Positions 25,862-32,668 of a DNA stretch of 48,794 bases are shown here, in pieces. The translations under genes and the position numbers were made by a program. The notes beneath the pieces were generated by a model. That model was given only the letters and a program-made list of their open reading frames with translations, was not told the DNA's origin and ran no database searches. Position 1 is the stretch's first letter, and each line of letters opens with the position of its first letter. This stretch comes from an uncultured Chitinophagaceae bacterium (GTDB lineage Bacteria; Bacteroidota; Bacteroidia; Chitinophagales; Chitinophagaceae): positions 1 through 48,794 of the forward strand of contig CALIIL010000006.1 of the NCBI GenBank assembly GCA_938017685.1, given 5' to 3'.

Positions 25862-26569
25862 CTAATCATACATATTAGCATAACCCGCCAATGCAGGTAT
25901 ATCAGCAAGTAATATTTTCTTGCCTTCTAATTTTATGATGCCGCTGTCTTTAAACTCTTTGAGAAACCTCACCACTGTTTCTGTAGCTGTACCTACCAAG
26001 TTAGAAAGTTCTTCGCGAGACAATGCCACATTGAGCGTTTCACCATCATTGGCCACACCGTAGGTTTCTTTTAGGAAAAGTAATGCTTCTGCAGTTCGCT
26101 CACGCACCGGTTTTTGTGCCATATGGGTAATGGTACTTTCAGCTCGGCGCAAATCTTCGGATAACAAACGCATCATATCCATACTCAACTCTCCGTCTTT
26201 TCTTACAATGCTTAAGAACAGTTCTTTGGGCACAAAACATAAATTGCAATCTTCTAAAGCCGTAGCCGAGGCAGAATAACGCTCACCGCTTAAGATGGCT
26301 CTGTAGCCTAAAACATCACCAGGAGCTGCCATGCGCACAATATGTTCTTTACCCATGTCGCCGTTCTTGCTAAGTTTTACCTTGCCGCCATTAATACAAT
26401 ATAGACCATAGGCATGATGACCTTCTTTAAATATGATTTCACCTTTTTTAAATTGAGAGCACGTTTTTTGAAGCTCCAACTCCTTAGAATAGTCGCTGCT
26501 CGTCTTACAAATCACTGATTTGAAGCGGTTTGAGCAATGCTCACAATCTACATGTTCAAAATCTCCCAT
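25862..26569 (-). CDS. Fnr/Crp-family transcription regulator with N-terminal Cys cluster
   Basis: 235-residue regulator with a cyclic-nucleotide-binding-like domain (about 30-150) and a winged helix-turn-helix at about 170-215. The N-terminus holds CEHC at 9-12 and a third Cys at 20, with more Cys at about 36 and in EDCNLC, a pattern that could bind a [4Fe-4S] cluster as in oxygen-sensing Fnr. The recognition helix contains TETVVR, keeping the Glu and Arg used by Fnr proteins to read TTGAT half-sites. It precedes the ccoI operon, and matching FNR boxes lie upstream of ccoI and ccoS. Likely an oxygen or redox sensor controlling cbb3 oxidase. Confidence 0.88.
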   Translation of the reverse strand: MGDFEHVDCEHCSNRFKSVICKTSSDYSKELELQKTCSQFKKGEIIFKEGHHAYGLYCINGGKVKLSKNGDMGKEHIVRMAAPGDVLGYRAILSGERYSASATALEDCNLCFVPKELFLSIVRKDGELSMDMMRLLSEDLRRAESTITHMAQKPVRERTAEALLFLKETYGVANDGETLNVALSREELSNLVGTATETVVRFLKEFKDSGIIKLEGKKILLADIPALAGYANMYD

Positions 26570-26581
26570 AATATTCCATTA

Positions 26582-26589
26582 CAAATTTA
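26582..26589 (-). promoter_or_regulatory. -7 promoter box of the fnr-like gene
   Basis: On the minus strand TAAATTTG matches TAnnTTTG, 12 bases before the ATG at 26569. No FNR-type palindrome overlaps it, so autoregulation is not evident. Confidence 0.5.
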
Positions 26590-26662
26590 TTGCTTTTAAG
26601 TCAATGTATAAAAGCTAAGATTAGAATTATTAATTTTATTTAAATTAATAAAGATATTTAAC

Positions 26663-26687
26663 TACATTTGTACATACAACAGTTGTA
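26663..26687 (+). promoter_or_regulatory. Promoter with MarR-type operator before the FMN reductase gene
   Basis: TACATTTG at 26663-26670 is a full -7 box. Five bases later TACAAC-A-GTTGTA (26675-26687) is a perfect inverted repeat over the expected transcription start, 13 bases before the ATG. The whole 25-base block recurs with one mismatch at 31266-31290 upstream of the marR-pirin pair, which points to shared repression by that MarR protein. Confidence 0.7.
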
Positions 26688-26699
26688 AAAACAATTATA

Positions 26700-27239
26700 A
26701 TGAAAAAAATATTAAGCTTTGGAGCAAGTAGCAGTAAGCAATCTATCAATAAACAATTGGCCTATTATACCGCAGATCTAATGAGTAATGTAGAGGTTAC
26801 TAAATTAGACCTCAACGATTTTGAGATGCCTATCTATAGTATTGACAAAGAGAATGATAATGGTATTCCTGATTTAGCAAAGCAATTCAAACAACATATT
26901 AAAGATGCAGATGGCATCATCATTTCATTGGCCGAGCATAATGGTGCTTATACTACTGCCTTTAAAAACATATTTGATTGGATCTCACGTATTGAAAAAG
27001 ATGTGTGGGATAATAAACCCATGTTACTCTTAGCTACTTCGCCCGGAGCGCGCGGTGGTCAATCTGTCTTAGAGATTGCAGTAAACAAATTCAAATTCAT
27101 GAATGATAATACTATACTTGATTTTTCTTTACCCTCATTCTTCGATCATTTTTCAGCAGAAGAAGGGATTAAAGATGAAGAGCTCAAAACTAAACATACA
27201 GATATACTAAATAAATTTTCAGCATTAATAACAAAATAA
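26700..27239 (+). CDS. NAD(P)H-dependent FMN reductase-family protein
   Basis: Flavodoxin-fold reductase of 179 residues. The phosphate-binding loop is GASSSKQSINKQLA (8-21), and EHNGAYTTAFKNIFDWISR (about 79-97) matches the conserved flavin-contact region of the NADPH-dependent FMN reductase/ChrR/YieF group. Such enzymes reduce FMN, quinones, azo compounds or chromate with NAD(P)H. It is followed 40 bases later by yceI and probably shares its transcript. The operator 13 bases upstream is like that of marR-pirin, which suggests a quinone, electrophile or redox stress response. The physiological substrate cannot be told from the sequence. Confidence 0.87.
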   Translation: MKKILSFGASSSKQSINKQLAYYTADLMSNVEVTKLDLNDFEMPIYSIDKENDNGIPDLAKQFKQHIKDADGIIISLAEHNGAYTTAFKNIFDWISRIEKDVWDNKPMLLLATSPGARGGQSVLEIAVNKFKFMNDNTILDFSLPSFFDHFSAEEGIKDEELKTKHTDILNKFSALITK

Positions 27240-27279
27240 AACTTAATAAAAAACGTTTAATTAAAAAACCACAAACATT

Positions 27280-27885
27280 ATGAAACAAAAAATAACATTA
27301 GCCGTACTCGCCTTTTTTGCCTTAACAGCTATGGCATTTACTATCAATACACATACACCAAGCGGAGATAAACACACTGCTAATAATGTAGTCAGTGCCA
27401 TCCATTGGAAAGGATACAAGGTGACAGGCGAGCACGAAGGCACTATTGAATTAAAGAGTGGAGCATTTGATTTTGAAGACAATAAGTTAGTTGGAGGATC
27501 ATTTATAATGGATATGAATACAATAAGCTGCACCGATCTAGAAGGTGGTGGTGCTAAGAAACTAGAAGGCCACTTAAAATCTGATGACTTTTTTGGTGTG
27601 AAAAAATTCCCAACAGCTTCATTTAAAATTACTAAGGTGACCATGGCAAAATCAGCAGGGAACTATAATATGACAGGAGATCTTTCCATTAAGGGAAAAA
27701 CAAAATCAATTAAATTTCCTGCCAAAATTGAAACTAAGGATGGCGAATATGTAGCCTATGCCAACTTGAAAATAAACAGAACTGATTTTAATATTCGTTA
27801 TGGATCGGGTAGCTTTTTTGACAACTTAGGTGATAAGGCAATCTCTGATAATTTTGATTTGGATATAATAATTGTAACAAAATAA
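27280..27885 (+). CDS. YceI-family periplasmic lipocalin-like protein
   Basis: 201 residues with a signal peptide (MKQKITLAVLAFFALTAMAF) and the YceI fold: IHWKGYKVTGEHEGTIELKS near the start of the mature protein, DMNTISCTDLEGG, a segment around LKSDDFFGVKKFPTASFKIT (about 106-125), and NRTDFNIRYGSGSFFDNLGDKAISDNFDLDI at the end. YceI proteins bind long isoprenoid chains (for example polyprenol or quinone analogues). Placed in one transcription unit with the FMN reductase, it suggests quinone-related redox stress handling. Confidence 0.92.
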   Translation: MKQKITLAVLAFFALTAMAFTINTHTPSGDKHTANNVVSAIHWKGYKVTGEHEGTIELKSGAFDFEDNKLVGGSFIMDMNTISCTDLEGGGAKKLEGHLKSDDFFGVKKFPTASFKITKVTMAKSAGNYNMTGDLSIKGKTKSIKFPAKIETKDGEYVAYANLKINRTDFNIRYGSGSFFDNLGDKAISDNFDLDIIIVTK

Positions 27886-27933
27886 TAGCCAATAATTATT
27901 AAGCATATCTTTTATAATTATATTAATACATGA

Positions 27934-27957
27934 GTTAATGATTAACCACTAACTTCG
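27934..27957 (+). promoter_or_regulatory. Possible operator-promoter of tpx
   Basis: GTTAAT-G-ATTAAC (27934-27946) is a perfect 13-base inverted repeat, directly followed by TAACTTCG (27950-27957), which matches the -7 consensus at seven of eight positions. The ATG of tpx follows 18 bases later. The repeat would lie between the -33 and -7 positions, as expected of a repressor site. The regulator is unknown. Confidence 0.35.
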
Positions 27958-27975
27958 CAAAAAATTATAAAAACA

Positions 27976-28473
27976 ATGGCACAAGTAACAATGAAAGGAA
28001 CACCGGTCAATACAAATGGACAATTACCTGCTGTAGGAACCGAAGCAAACGATTTTAGTTTAATAGCAAATGATTTATCAACTAAATCATTAGCAGATTA
28101 CAAAGGACATAATGTTGTAATGAATATCTTTCCAAGTGTGGATACAGGTGTATGCGCTACTTCAGTTCGCAACTTTAATAAAGCAGCGGCTAGCTTAGAA
28201 AATACTAAAGTGCTTTGTATTTCTAGAGATTTACCATTTGCTCAAAGTCGTTTTTGTGGCGCTGAAGGTATCGAAAATGTAGAAATGCTTTCTGATTTTA
28301 AAACAGGAAAATTTGGTGAAGATTACGGCTTAAACTTTGCAGACGGACCTTTTACAGGTTTAAGCTCACGTTGTATTGTAGTAGTAAATGCTGAAGGCAA
28401 AATTGTACATACCGAGCAAGTTTCAGAGATTGTAGACGAGCCTAATTACGATGCTGCATTAGCAAGTTTGTAA
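27976..28473 (+). CDS. tpx: Thiol peroxidase (Tpx, peroxiredoxin family)
   Basis: Atypical 2-Cys peroxiredoxin that reduces hydrogen peroxide and alkyl hydroperoxides using thioredoxin. The peroxidatic Cys60 lies in PSVDTGVCATSVRNFN (53-68) with Thr57, and the resolving Cys94 is in FAQSRFCGAEG. Length (165) and the opening MAQVTMKGTPV are typical of Tpx. No signal peptide is seen, so it acts in the cytoplasm. It is separated by about 90 bases from yceI and has its own candidate promoter, so it may be regulated apart from the FMN reductase-yceI pair. Confidence 0.96.
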   Translation: MAQVTMKGTPVNTNGQLPAVGTEANDFSLIANDLSTKSLADYKGHNVVMNIFPSVDTGVCATSVRNFNKAAASLENTKVLCISRDLPFAQSRFCGAEGIENVEMLSDFKTGKFGEDYGLNFADGPFTGLSSRCIVVVNAEGKIVHTEQVSEIVDEPNYDAALASL

Positions 28474-28517
28474 AACGTTTTACCGTTTTATTTGCTTACA
28501 GTTTTACTTATTTTTCA

Positions 28518-28539
28518 ATAAACAAATAAGTTTGTTTAT
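28518..28539. repeat. Fic operator-like inverted repeat, copy 1
   Basis: Perfect 22-base inverted repeat ATAAACAA-N6-TTGTTTAT, matching the consensus RTAAACAA-N6-TTGTTTAY shared by the copies before the Fic gene. Centre at 28528.5. Confidence 0.8.
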
Positions 28540-28547
28540 CGTTTAGG

Positions 28548-28569
28548 AGTATCAAAAACATTTGTTTAC
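28548..28569. repeat. Fic operator-like inverted repeat, degenerate copy
   Basis: The right arm TTGTTTAC (28562-28569) is perfect, while the left arm AGTATCAA matches only five of eight positions. Its centre is 30 bases from copy 1 and 40 from copy 2. Confidence 0.5.
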
Positions 28570-28584
28570 CATTTTAGGCTATAG

Positions 28585-28616
28585 TTGATAAACAAGATGT
28601 TTTGTTTATAACTTTG
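28585..28616 (+). promoter_or_regulatory. Predicted promoter of the Fic gene, with operator copy 2 between its boxes
   Basis: TTG at 28585-28587 and TAACTTTG at 28609-28616 are spaced 21 bases apart, as in the Bacteroidota TTTG-N19-21-TAnnTTTG promoter. The inverted repeat ATAAACAA-N6-TTGTTTAT at 28588-28609 fills exactly the space between the two boxes. A protein bound there should block RNA polymerase. Confidence 0.6.
28588..28609. repeat. Fic operator-like inverted repeat, copy 2
   Basis: Perfect repeat ATAAACAA-N6-TTGTTTAT lying between the predicted -33 and -7 boxes of the Fic gene. Centre at 28598.5. Confidence 0.8.
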
Positions 28617-28657
28617 GATGGTTAAAGTTATTTATATACATAAATATATCACTTTTC

Positions 28658-28679
28658 GTAAACAAATACACTTGTTTAC
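28658..28679. repeat. Fic operator-like inverted repeat, copy 3
   Basis: Perfect repeat GTAAACAA-N6-TTGTTTAC, located in the predicted 5' leader about 36 bases before the ATG at 28716. Centre at 28668.5, 70 bases from copy 2. Confidence 0.8.
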
Positions 28680-28715
28680 CCTTATTTTGCATTTATCAAA
28701 CACAAAATGATCTAA

Positions 28716-29828
28716 ATGGATTTCAATACAAATGAGGCTGTTTCCTATCACTACGATAACTTTCCGCCCTTAAATATTAACTATAGCAATTTTATTCAAG
28801 AAATTCTTAAGGCTACCGATGCATTGGCACGTTTTGACCAAATGCTTAAAAATCTTCATAACAGTGAAATATTATTAGCTCCCCTACGAAATCAGGAAGC
28901 CGTAATATCATCACGGATAGAGGGTACAATAAGTACTATGGATGAGATATTAGAATATGAAGCGAATGATGATATAGACAAATCCAATGTTAGATCCGAG
29001 GTTATCGAAACTATTCTATATCAACGGTCATTAAAAAATGCACAAAGTGCTTTACAAGATGGCTATCCTCTATCAACCAATTTCATTAAGCAAATGCACC
29101 AACAACTGCTTTCGTTTGGTCGAGGAGCATCAAAGTCACCTGGCGAGTTTAAAAAAGAACAGAACTATCTAGCTGATAAAATCAAAAAGAAAATTCAGTT
29201 TATTCCAATTAGCCCAGAGAAACTTAACGATGGCTTGAATAAGCTATTCGAATATTTAAATGACAGTAATGATCCGGCACTTATAAAAACAGCACTTATG
29301 CATTTGGAATTCGAAGCCTTGCATCCTTTCCAGGATGGCAATGGTAGAATTGGACGAATGCTTATTACCCTATATCTATGGAAAGAAGGTATTCTATCTC
29401 AACCACATTTTTATATAAGTGGTTTTATGGAACAACATAAAGATTTATATATTGATACAATGAGAAACGTATCTAAAAACCACAAATGGGAGGAGTGGAT
29501 AAAGTTTTTTCTTACTGCCGTAGAAAGCCAAGCAATCCTCAACTTAGAAATAGCCGAAAGCATAAAAAACCTTTATGAAGAAATGAAAGTAGAATTCACA
29601 GATATTCTATCGTCAAAATGGAGCCTTGCTTCTTTAGATTTTGTTTTTACTAATCCCGTTTTTCGAAATAGTAAATACGCCTCAGAAACAGGAATTCCTT
29701 CAGCAACTGCTGCTAGTATAACAAAAAAGTTGCTAGAGAAAGGTTTCTTATTACAAAAACAAGAAGCCTCCGGTCGCCGACCTGCATTATACTCTTTTGA
29801 ACCATTAATGGAGATTGTAAGAGTATAA
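28716..29828 (+). CDS. Fic-family protein with C-terminal winged-helix domain
   Basis: 370 residues with a Fic_N region, a Fic core and what looks like a winged-helix DNA-binding domain (about 305-365). The catalytic motif HPFQDGNGRIGR is complete at 203-214, so AMP transfer to a target protein is plausible. The inhibitory motif (S/T)xxxE(G/N) is seen in the N-terminal part as S65 to E69-G70 (SSRIEG), marking a class II, self-inhibited Fic enzyme. No antitoxin gene flanks it. The upstream array of 22-base inverted repeats suggests that the C-terminal domain binds there and controls its own gene. The target of modification is unknown. Confidence 0.9.
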   Translation: MDFNTNEAVSYHYDNFPPLNINYSNFIQEILKATDALARFDQMLKNLHNSEILLAPLRNQEAVISSRIEGTISTMDEILEYEANDDIDKSNVRSEVIETILYQRSLKNAQSALQDGYPLSTNFIKQMHQQLLSFGRGASKSPGEFKKEQNYLADKIKKKIQFIPISPEKLNDGLNKLFEYLNDSNDPALIKTALMHLEFEALHPFQDGNGRIGRMLITLYLWKEGILSQPHFYISGFMEQHKDLYIDTMRNVSKNHKWEEWIKFFLTAVESQAILNLEIAESIKNLYEEMKVEFTDILSSKWSLASLDFVFTNPVFRNSKYASETGIPSATAASITKKLLEKGFLLQKQEASGRRPALYSFEPLMEIVRV

Positions 29829-29942
29829 CAAAACAGCAAAAATATTATAAGATGCCTATTCAATAGGTAAGCCACCCATCCCAAATAACAACCACTTACG
29901 TTAATACTTTTAGACATGTCATTTAATGCTGCGTATTAGACG

Positions 29943-29950
29943 TAATTTTG
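29943..29950 (+). promoter_or_regulatory. -7 promoter box of the metallophosphoesterase gene
   Basis: TAATTTTG matches TAnnTTTG and ends 12 bases before the ATG at 29963. An in-frame TTG at 29948 lies inside the box and is not a likely start. Confidence 0.45.
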
Positions 29951-29962
29951 AAGACCAAATTA

Positions 29963-31213
29963 ATGCTCGCATACTACCTCATATTATTTACCACCGGATT
30001 TTTAATCCTCTATGCCTATCGCGCGGTGCATATTGTTACGCAATCTTGGTCCAAAGCTCCAAGGCGCATTGTGCGTATTTCATTTTTGGTTGTGGCCTTT
30101 GCGGTTTATGCATCAACTTCTTACTTGGCTGTAAACCGTGATACTTATAAGGACAACCAAGCGCTCATGGACTATACCTTAATTGGCGCCATTACACTGA
30201 ACATAACTTTATTGGCCATTAGTTTGGTGCAGCTCATTGCCGATATTGGTTTGCTGTTTCGTTATCTACGTTTTCGTGCTGCGCAAAAAAGGGAAGTGGT
30301 TTCCGAAGGAAACGTTATGTCTCGTAGAACCTTTGCAAGTAAGATTGCACTAGGCGTTGGCGGTGTAATGCTTGGCTCTTTTTTATGGGGTACAACCAAA
30401 GGAAAATATGGTTGGAAAATATTTAAAAACAAACTTTCATTTGCCAATCTTCCTTCCTCATTTGATGGGGTACGTATTGTTCAAATATCAGATTTACACC
30501 TAGGTAGTTTTAATGAAAATTTTGAACCGCTCAAAGAAGCTGTTGAAATGATTAATGACTTAGAAGCTGATTATATTTTCTTCACCGGCGATTTAGTCAA
30601 TGAAAAATATACCGAAGCCCAACCTTGGATTGAAGTATTTAAAAAGCTAAAAGCCAAGAAAGATAAATACGCCATATTGGGTAATCATGATTATGGTTGG
30701 GGTGACGAACTAACACCTGAAGAGAAGGCTTACAATAGCATAGGCGTTGCCAAAATGAACGAAGCCATGGGCTTTAAAATGCTCTTAAATGAACATGCAA
30801 TACTTGAACAGCAAGGAGAAAAAATAGGGCTTGTAGGCGTTGAAAATTGGGGTTACACCAAAGAAGGTTGGTTCCCAACGGTGGGCGATTATAAAAAGTC
30901 GGTAGAGAATATGGAAGAGGTTCCATTCAAAATATTATTAAGTCATGACCCTACGCATTGGGACCACAAGATCATGGGCAAAGAAAATGTAGACCTCACC
31001 TTAGCAGGTCATACGCATGGCGGGCAAGTAGGCGTTTCCATTCCAGGTTTGTTTGACTTTACCGTAGGCAGATTATTCTACGAACGCTTTGCCGGATTGT
31101 ACAAAGAAGGCAATCAACATTTATATGTCAATCGCGGTTTGGGCTTTTTAATCTTTCCAGGACGAGTGGGTGTAGCTCCTGAGATTACCCTGCATGTTTT
31201 GAATAAAGCCTAA
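29963..31213 (+). CDS. Membrane-anchored metallophosphoesterase (YkuE-like)
   Basis: 416 residues from ATG 29963. Three or four hydrophobic helices fill the first 100 residues, then SRRTFASKIALGVGGVMLG suggests a Tat-like or internal anchor segment before the catalytic domain. The calcineurin-type phosphoesterase motifs are present in order: ISDLHLG, FTGDLVN, LGNHDYGWG, LLSHDP and GHTHGGQVG, giving the full set of metal ligands. Related enzymes act on lipid-linked or nucleotide phosphates such as UDP-diacylglucosamine, but the substrate here is unknown. The gene stands alone between the Fic gene and marR. Confidence 0.88.
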   Translation: MLAYYLILFTTGFLILYAYRAVHIVTQSWSKAPRRIVRISFLVVAFAVYASTSYLAVNRDTYKDNQALMDYTLIGAITLNITLLAISLVQLIADIGLLFRYLRFRAAQKREVVSEGNVMSRRTFASKIALGVGGVMLGSFLWGTTKGKYGWKIFKNKLSFANLPSSFDGVRIVQISDLHLGSFNENFEPLKEAVEMINDLEADYIFFTGDLVNEKYTEAQPWIEVFKKLKAKKDKYAILGNHDYGWGDELTPEEKAYNSIGVAKMNEAMGFKMLLNEHAILEQQGEKIGLVGVENWGYTKEGWFPTVGDYKKSVENMEEVPFKILLSHDPTHWDHKIMGKENVDLTLAGHTHGGQVGVSIPGLFDFTVGRLFYERFAGLYKEGNQHLYVNRGLGFLIFPGRVGVAPEITLHVLNKA

Positions 31214-31265
31214 ATTTTATTATTTAGTTCCTTTATTACTTATTCTTCCTTTAGGATTTTAATCA

Positions 31266-31290
31266 TACATTTGTATATACAACAGTTGTA
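31266..31290 (+). promoter_or_regulatory. Promoter with MarR-type operator before marR-pirin
   Basis: TACATTTG at 31266-31273 is a full -7 box; TACAAC-A-GTTGTA follows at 31278-31290, six bases before the marR ATG. The block equals that at 26663-26687 at 24 of 25 positions. Confidence 0.7.
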
Positions 31291-31295
31291 TTAAT

Positions 31296-31727
31296 ATGAA
31301 TGATTATTATTTAGAAACCATTATCAATATTGTACGCACAGGACACAAACAAGTAGATGAGTTAAGTCTAGTACTCAAAGAGTTTGACATCTCGGAGCCA
31401 CAGTTTAATGTCCTACGCATATTACGTGGGGCAAAGGGCGCAGCATTGGCCGTGCAGGATATTTCAGATAGAATGATTCAGCGCAGTAGTAATGTAACCC
31501 GTATTATAGATAAGCTTTTAAAAAGAGAATATGTGCAACGAATGGAATGCAAAACAAATCGGCGCAAAATGGATATTATTATTACGGCTGAAGGCTTACG
31601 CTTCTTAAAAAAATTGGATAAAAAAGTAGAGCACCTTCACTTAAAATATGCTAATAATCTAAGCGAGAAAGAACTAAAAACACTAAATAAACTAATCAAT
31701 AAATTAATTCCTGATGAAGAAAATTAA
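31296..31727 (+). CDS. MarR-family transcription regulator
   Basis: 143-residue regulator with the winged-helix fold: EPQFNVLRILRGAKGAALAVQDISDRMIQRSSNVTRIIDKLLKR (helix-turn-helix, about 34-77) and NRRKMDIIITAEGL (wing, about 86-99). It lacks the N-terminal reactive Cys of OhrR; one Cys occurs in the wing (RMECKTNRR), which could respond to electrophiles. Its own start is covered by a perfect inverted repeat, the normal way MarR proteins repress themselves. It overlaps the pirin gene by 14 bases and so forms an operon with it. Confidence 0.92.
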   Translation: MNDYYLETIINIVRTGHKQVDELSLVLKEFDISEPQFNVLRILRGAKGAALAVQDISDRMIQRSSNVTRIIDKLLKREYVQRMECKTNRRKMDIIITAEGLRFLKKLDKKVEHLHLKYANNLSEKELKTLNKLINKLIPDEEN

Positions 31728-32574
31728 ACAAGTAATTCCTGCACAAGAAGTAAATATGGGCGGTCACATAATTGACCAACCTTTACCTGCACAAGGAGTT
31801 GAGCGTGTGGATCCTTTTCTACTCATTCATCATTGGAAAAGTGAGTTGCCTGGCGGACAAAAAGAAAGCGAGGTAGGCGTAGGACCGCACCCACATCGTG
31901 GGTTTTCTCCGGTCACTTTTATATTTAAAGGTAGCATTACACATAGAGATAGCTTGGGTAATGAAGCGGTGGTAAGTGATGGTGGCACACAGTGGATGTT
32001 TGCCGGAAAAGGTGTGACGCATAGCGAGCGCTTTGGAAAGGAACTTCCTCAAACAGGTGGTGAACTAGAGTTTATTCAGTTTTGGGTCAATGCTCCTAGA
32101 GAACATAAATTGGCCGCACCTTTTTACCAACCCATATCGTTAGAAGAGACGCCACTCGTTGAAGATGAAAAATCTAAAGTGTGGGTTGTTAGTGGTGAAT
32201 ATAAAAATGTAAAAGGCGTTGCTCCGACTTATTCGCCCCAACTTTTATTAAGAGGCGAGATACAGGCTGAGGGTATTATTAATATTCCCGTTTCCGAAAG
32301 TTATAATGCTATTCTCTATTTATTAGATGGTGAAGCGTCGGTTGATGGACAAACTCTCCAAGCAAAAGACATGGCCATATTTGAGAACAATAATGAGCCC
32401 ATTGAAATTACAGCAAATAAAGACACTCGCTTTATTCTCTTGTCAGGCGAACCCATTGGAGAACCCGTAGCTTCATACGGACCCTTTGTTATGACCAACC
32501 AAACAGAAATTATGGAAGCCATACGCGATGCGCAAATGGGTAAAATGGGTGTGCTCATTGAAGAATTTAGTTAA
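31714..32574 (+). CDS. Pirin-family protein
   Basis: Bicupin protein of 286 residues. The N-terminal cupin has the metal ligands HPHRGF (two His), and GKGVTHSERF (His and Glu). The C-terminal cupin is shorter and less conserved. Pirins include iron-dependent quercetin 2,3-dioxygenases and redox-sensing proteins; the metal site here is complete, but its substrate is unknown. It is translationally coupled to marR (14-base overlap), so it is probably induced by the ligand of that regulator. Confidence 0.93.
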   Translation: MKKIKQVIPAQEVNMGGHIIDQPLPAQGVERVDPFLLIHHWKSELPGGQKESEVGVGPHPHRGFSPVTFIFKGSITHRDSLGNEAVVSDGGTQWMFAGKGVTHSERFGKELPQTGGELEFIQFWVNAPREHKLAAPFYQPISLEETPLVEDEKSKVWVVSGEYKNVKGVAPTYSPQLLLRGEIQAEGIINIPVSESYNAILYLLDGEASVDGQTLQAKDMAIFENNNEPIEITANKDTRFILLSGEPIGEPVASYGPFVMTNQTEIMEAIRDAQMGKMGVLIEEFS

Positions 32575-32668
32575 AGAAGCGATATAATTTAGCTTAAAGA
32601 AAAGAAATACCTGCATTCATAAATCTAGCTGAGCTGCAACAAGTATTTTTATTCGCTGAAGTAAATGA

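Noticed and set aside
28470-28483. Perfect palindrome GTAAAACGTTTTAC over the tpx stop codon
   Set aside because: It partly resembles the Fic operator arms but lacks the 8-6-8 layout, and it is too AT-rich to be a convincing terminator.
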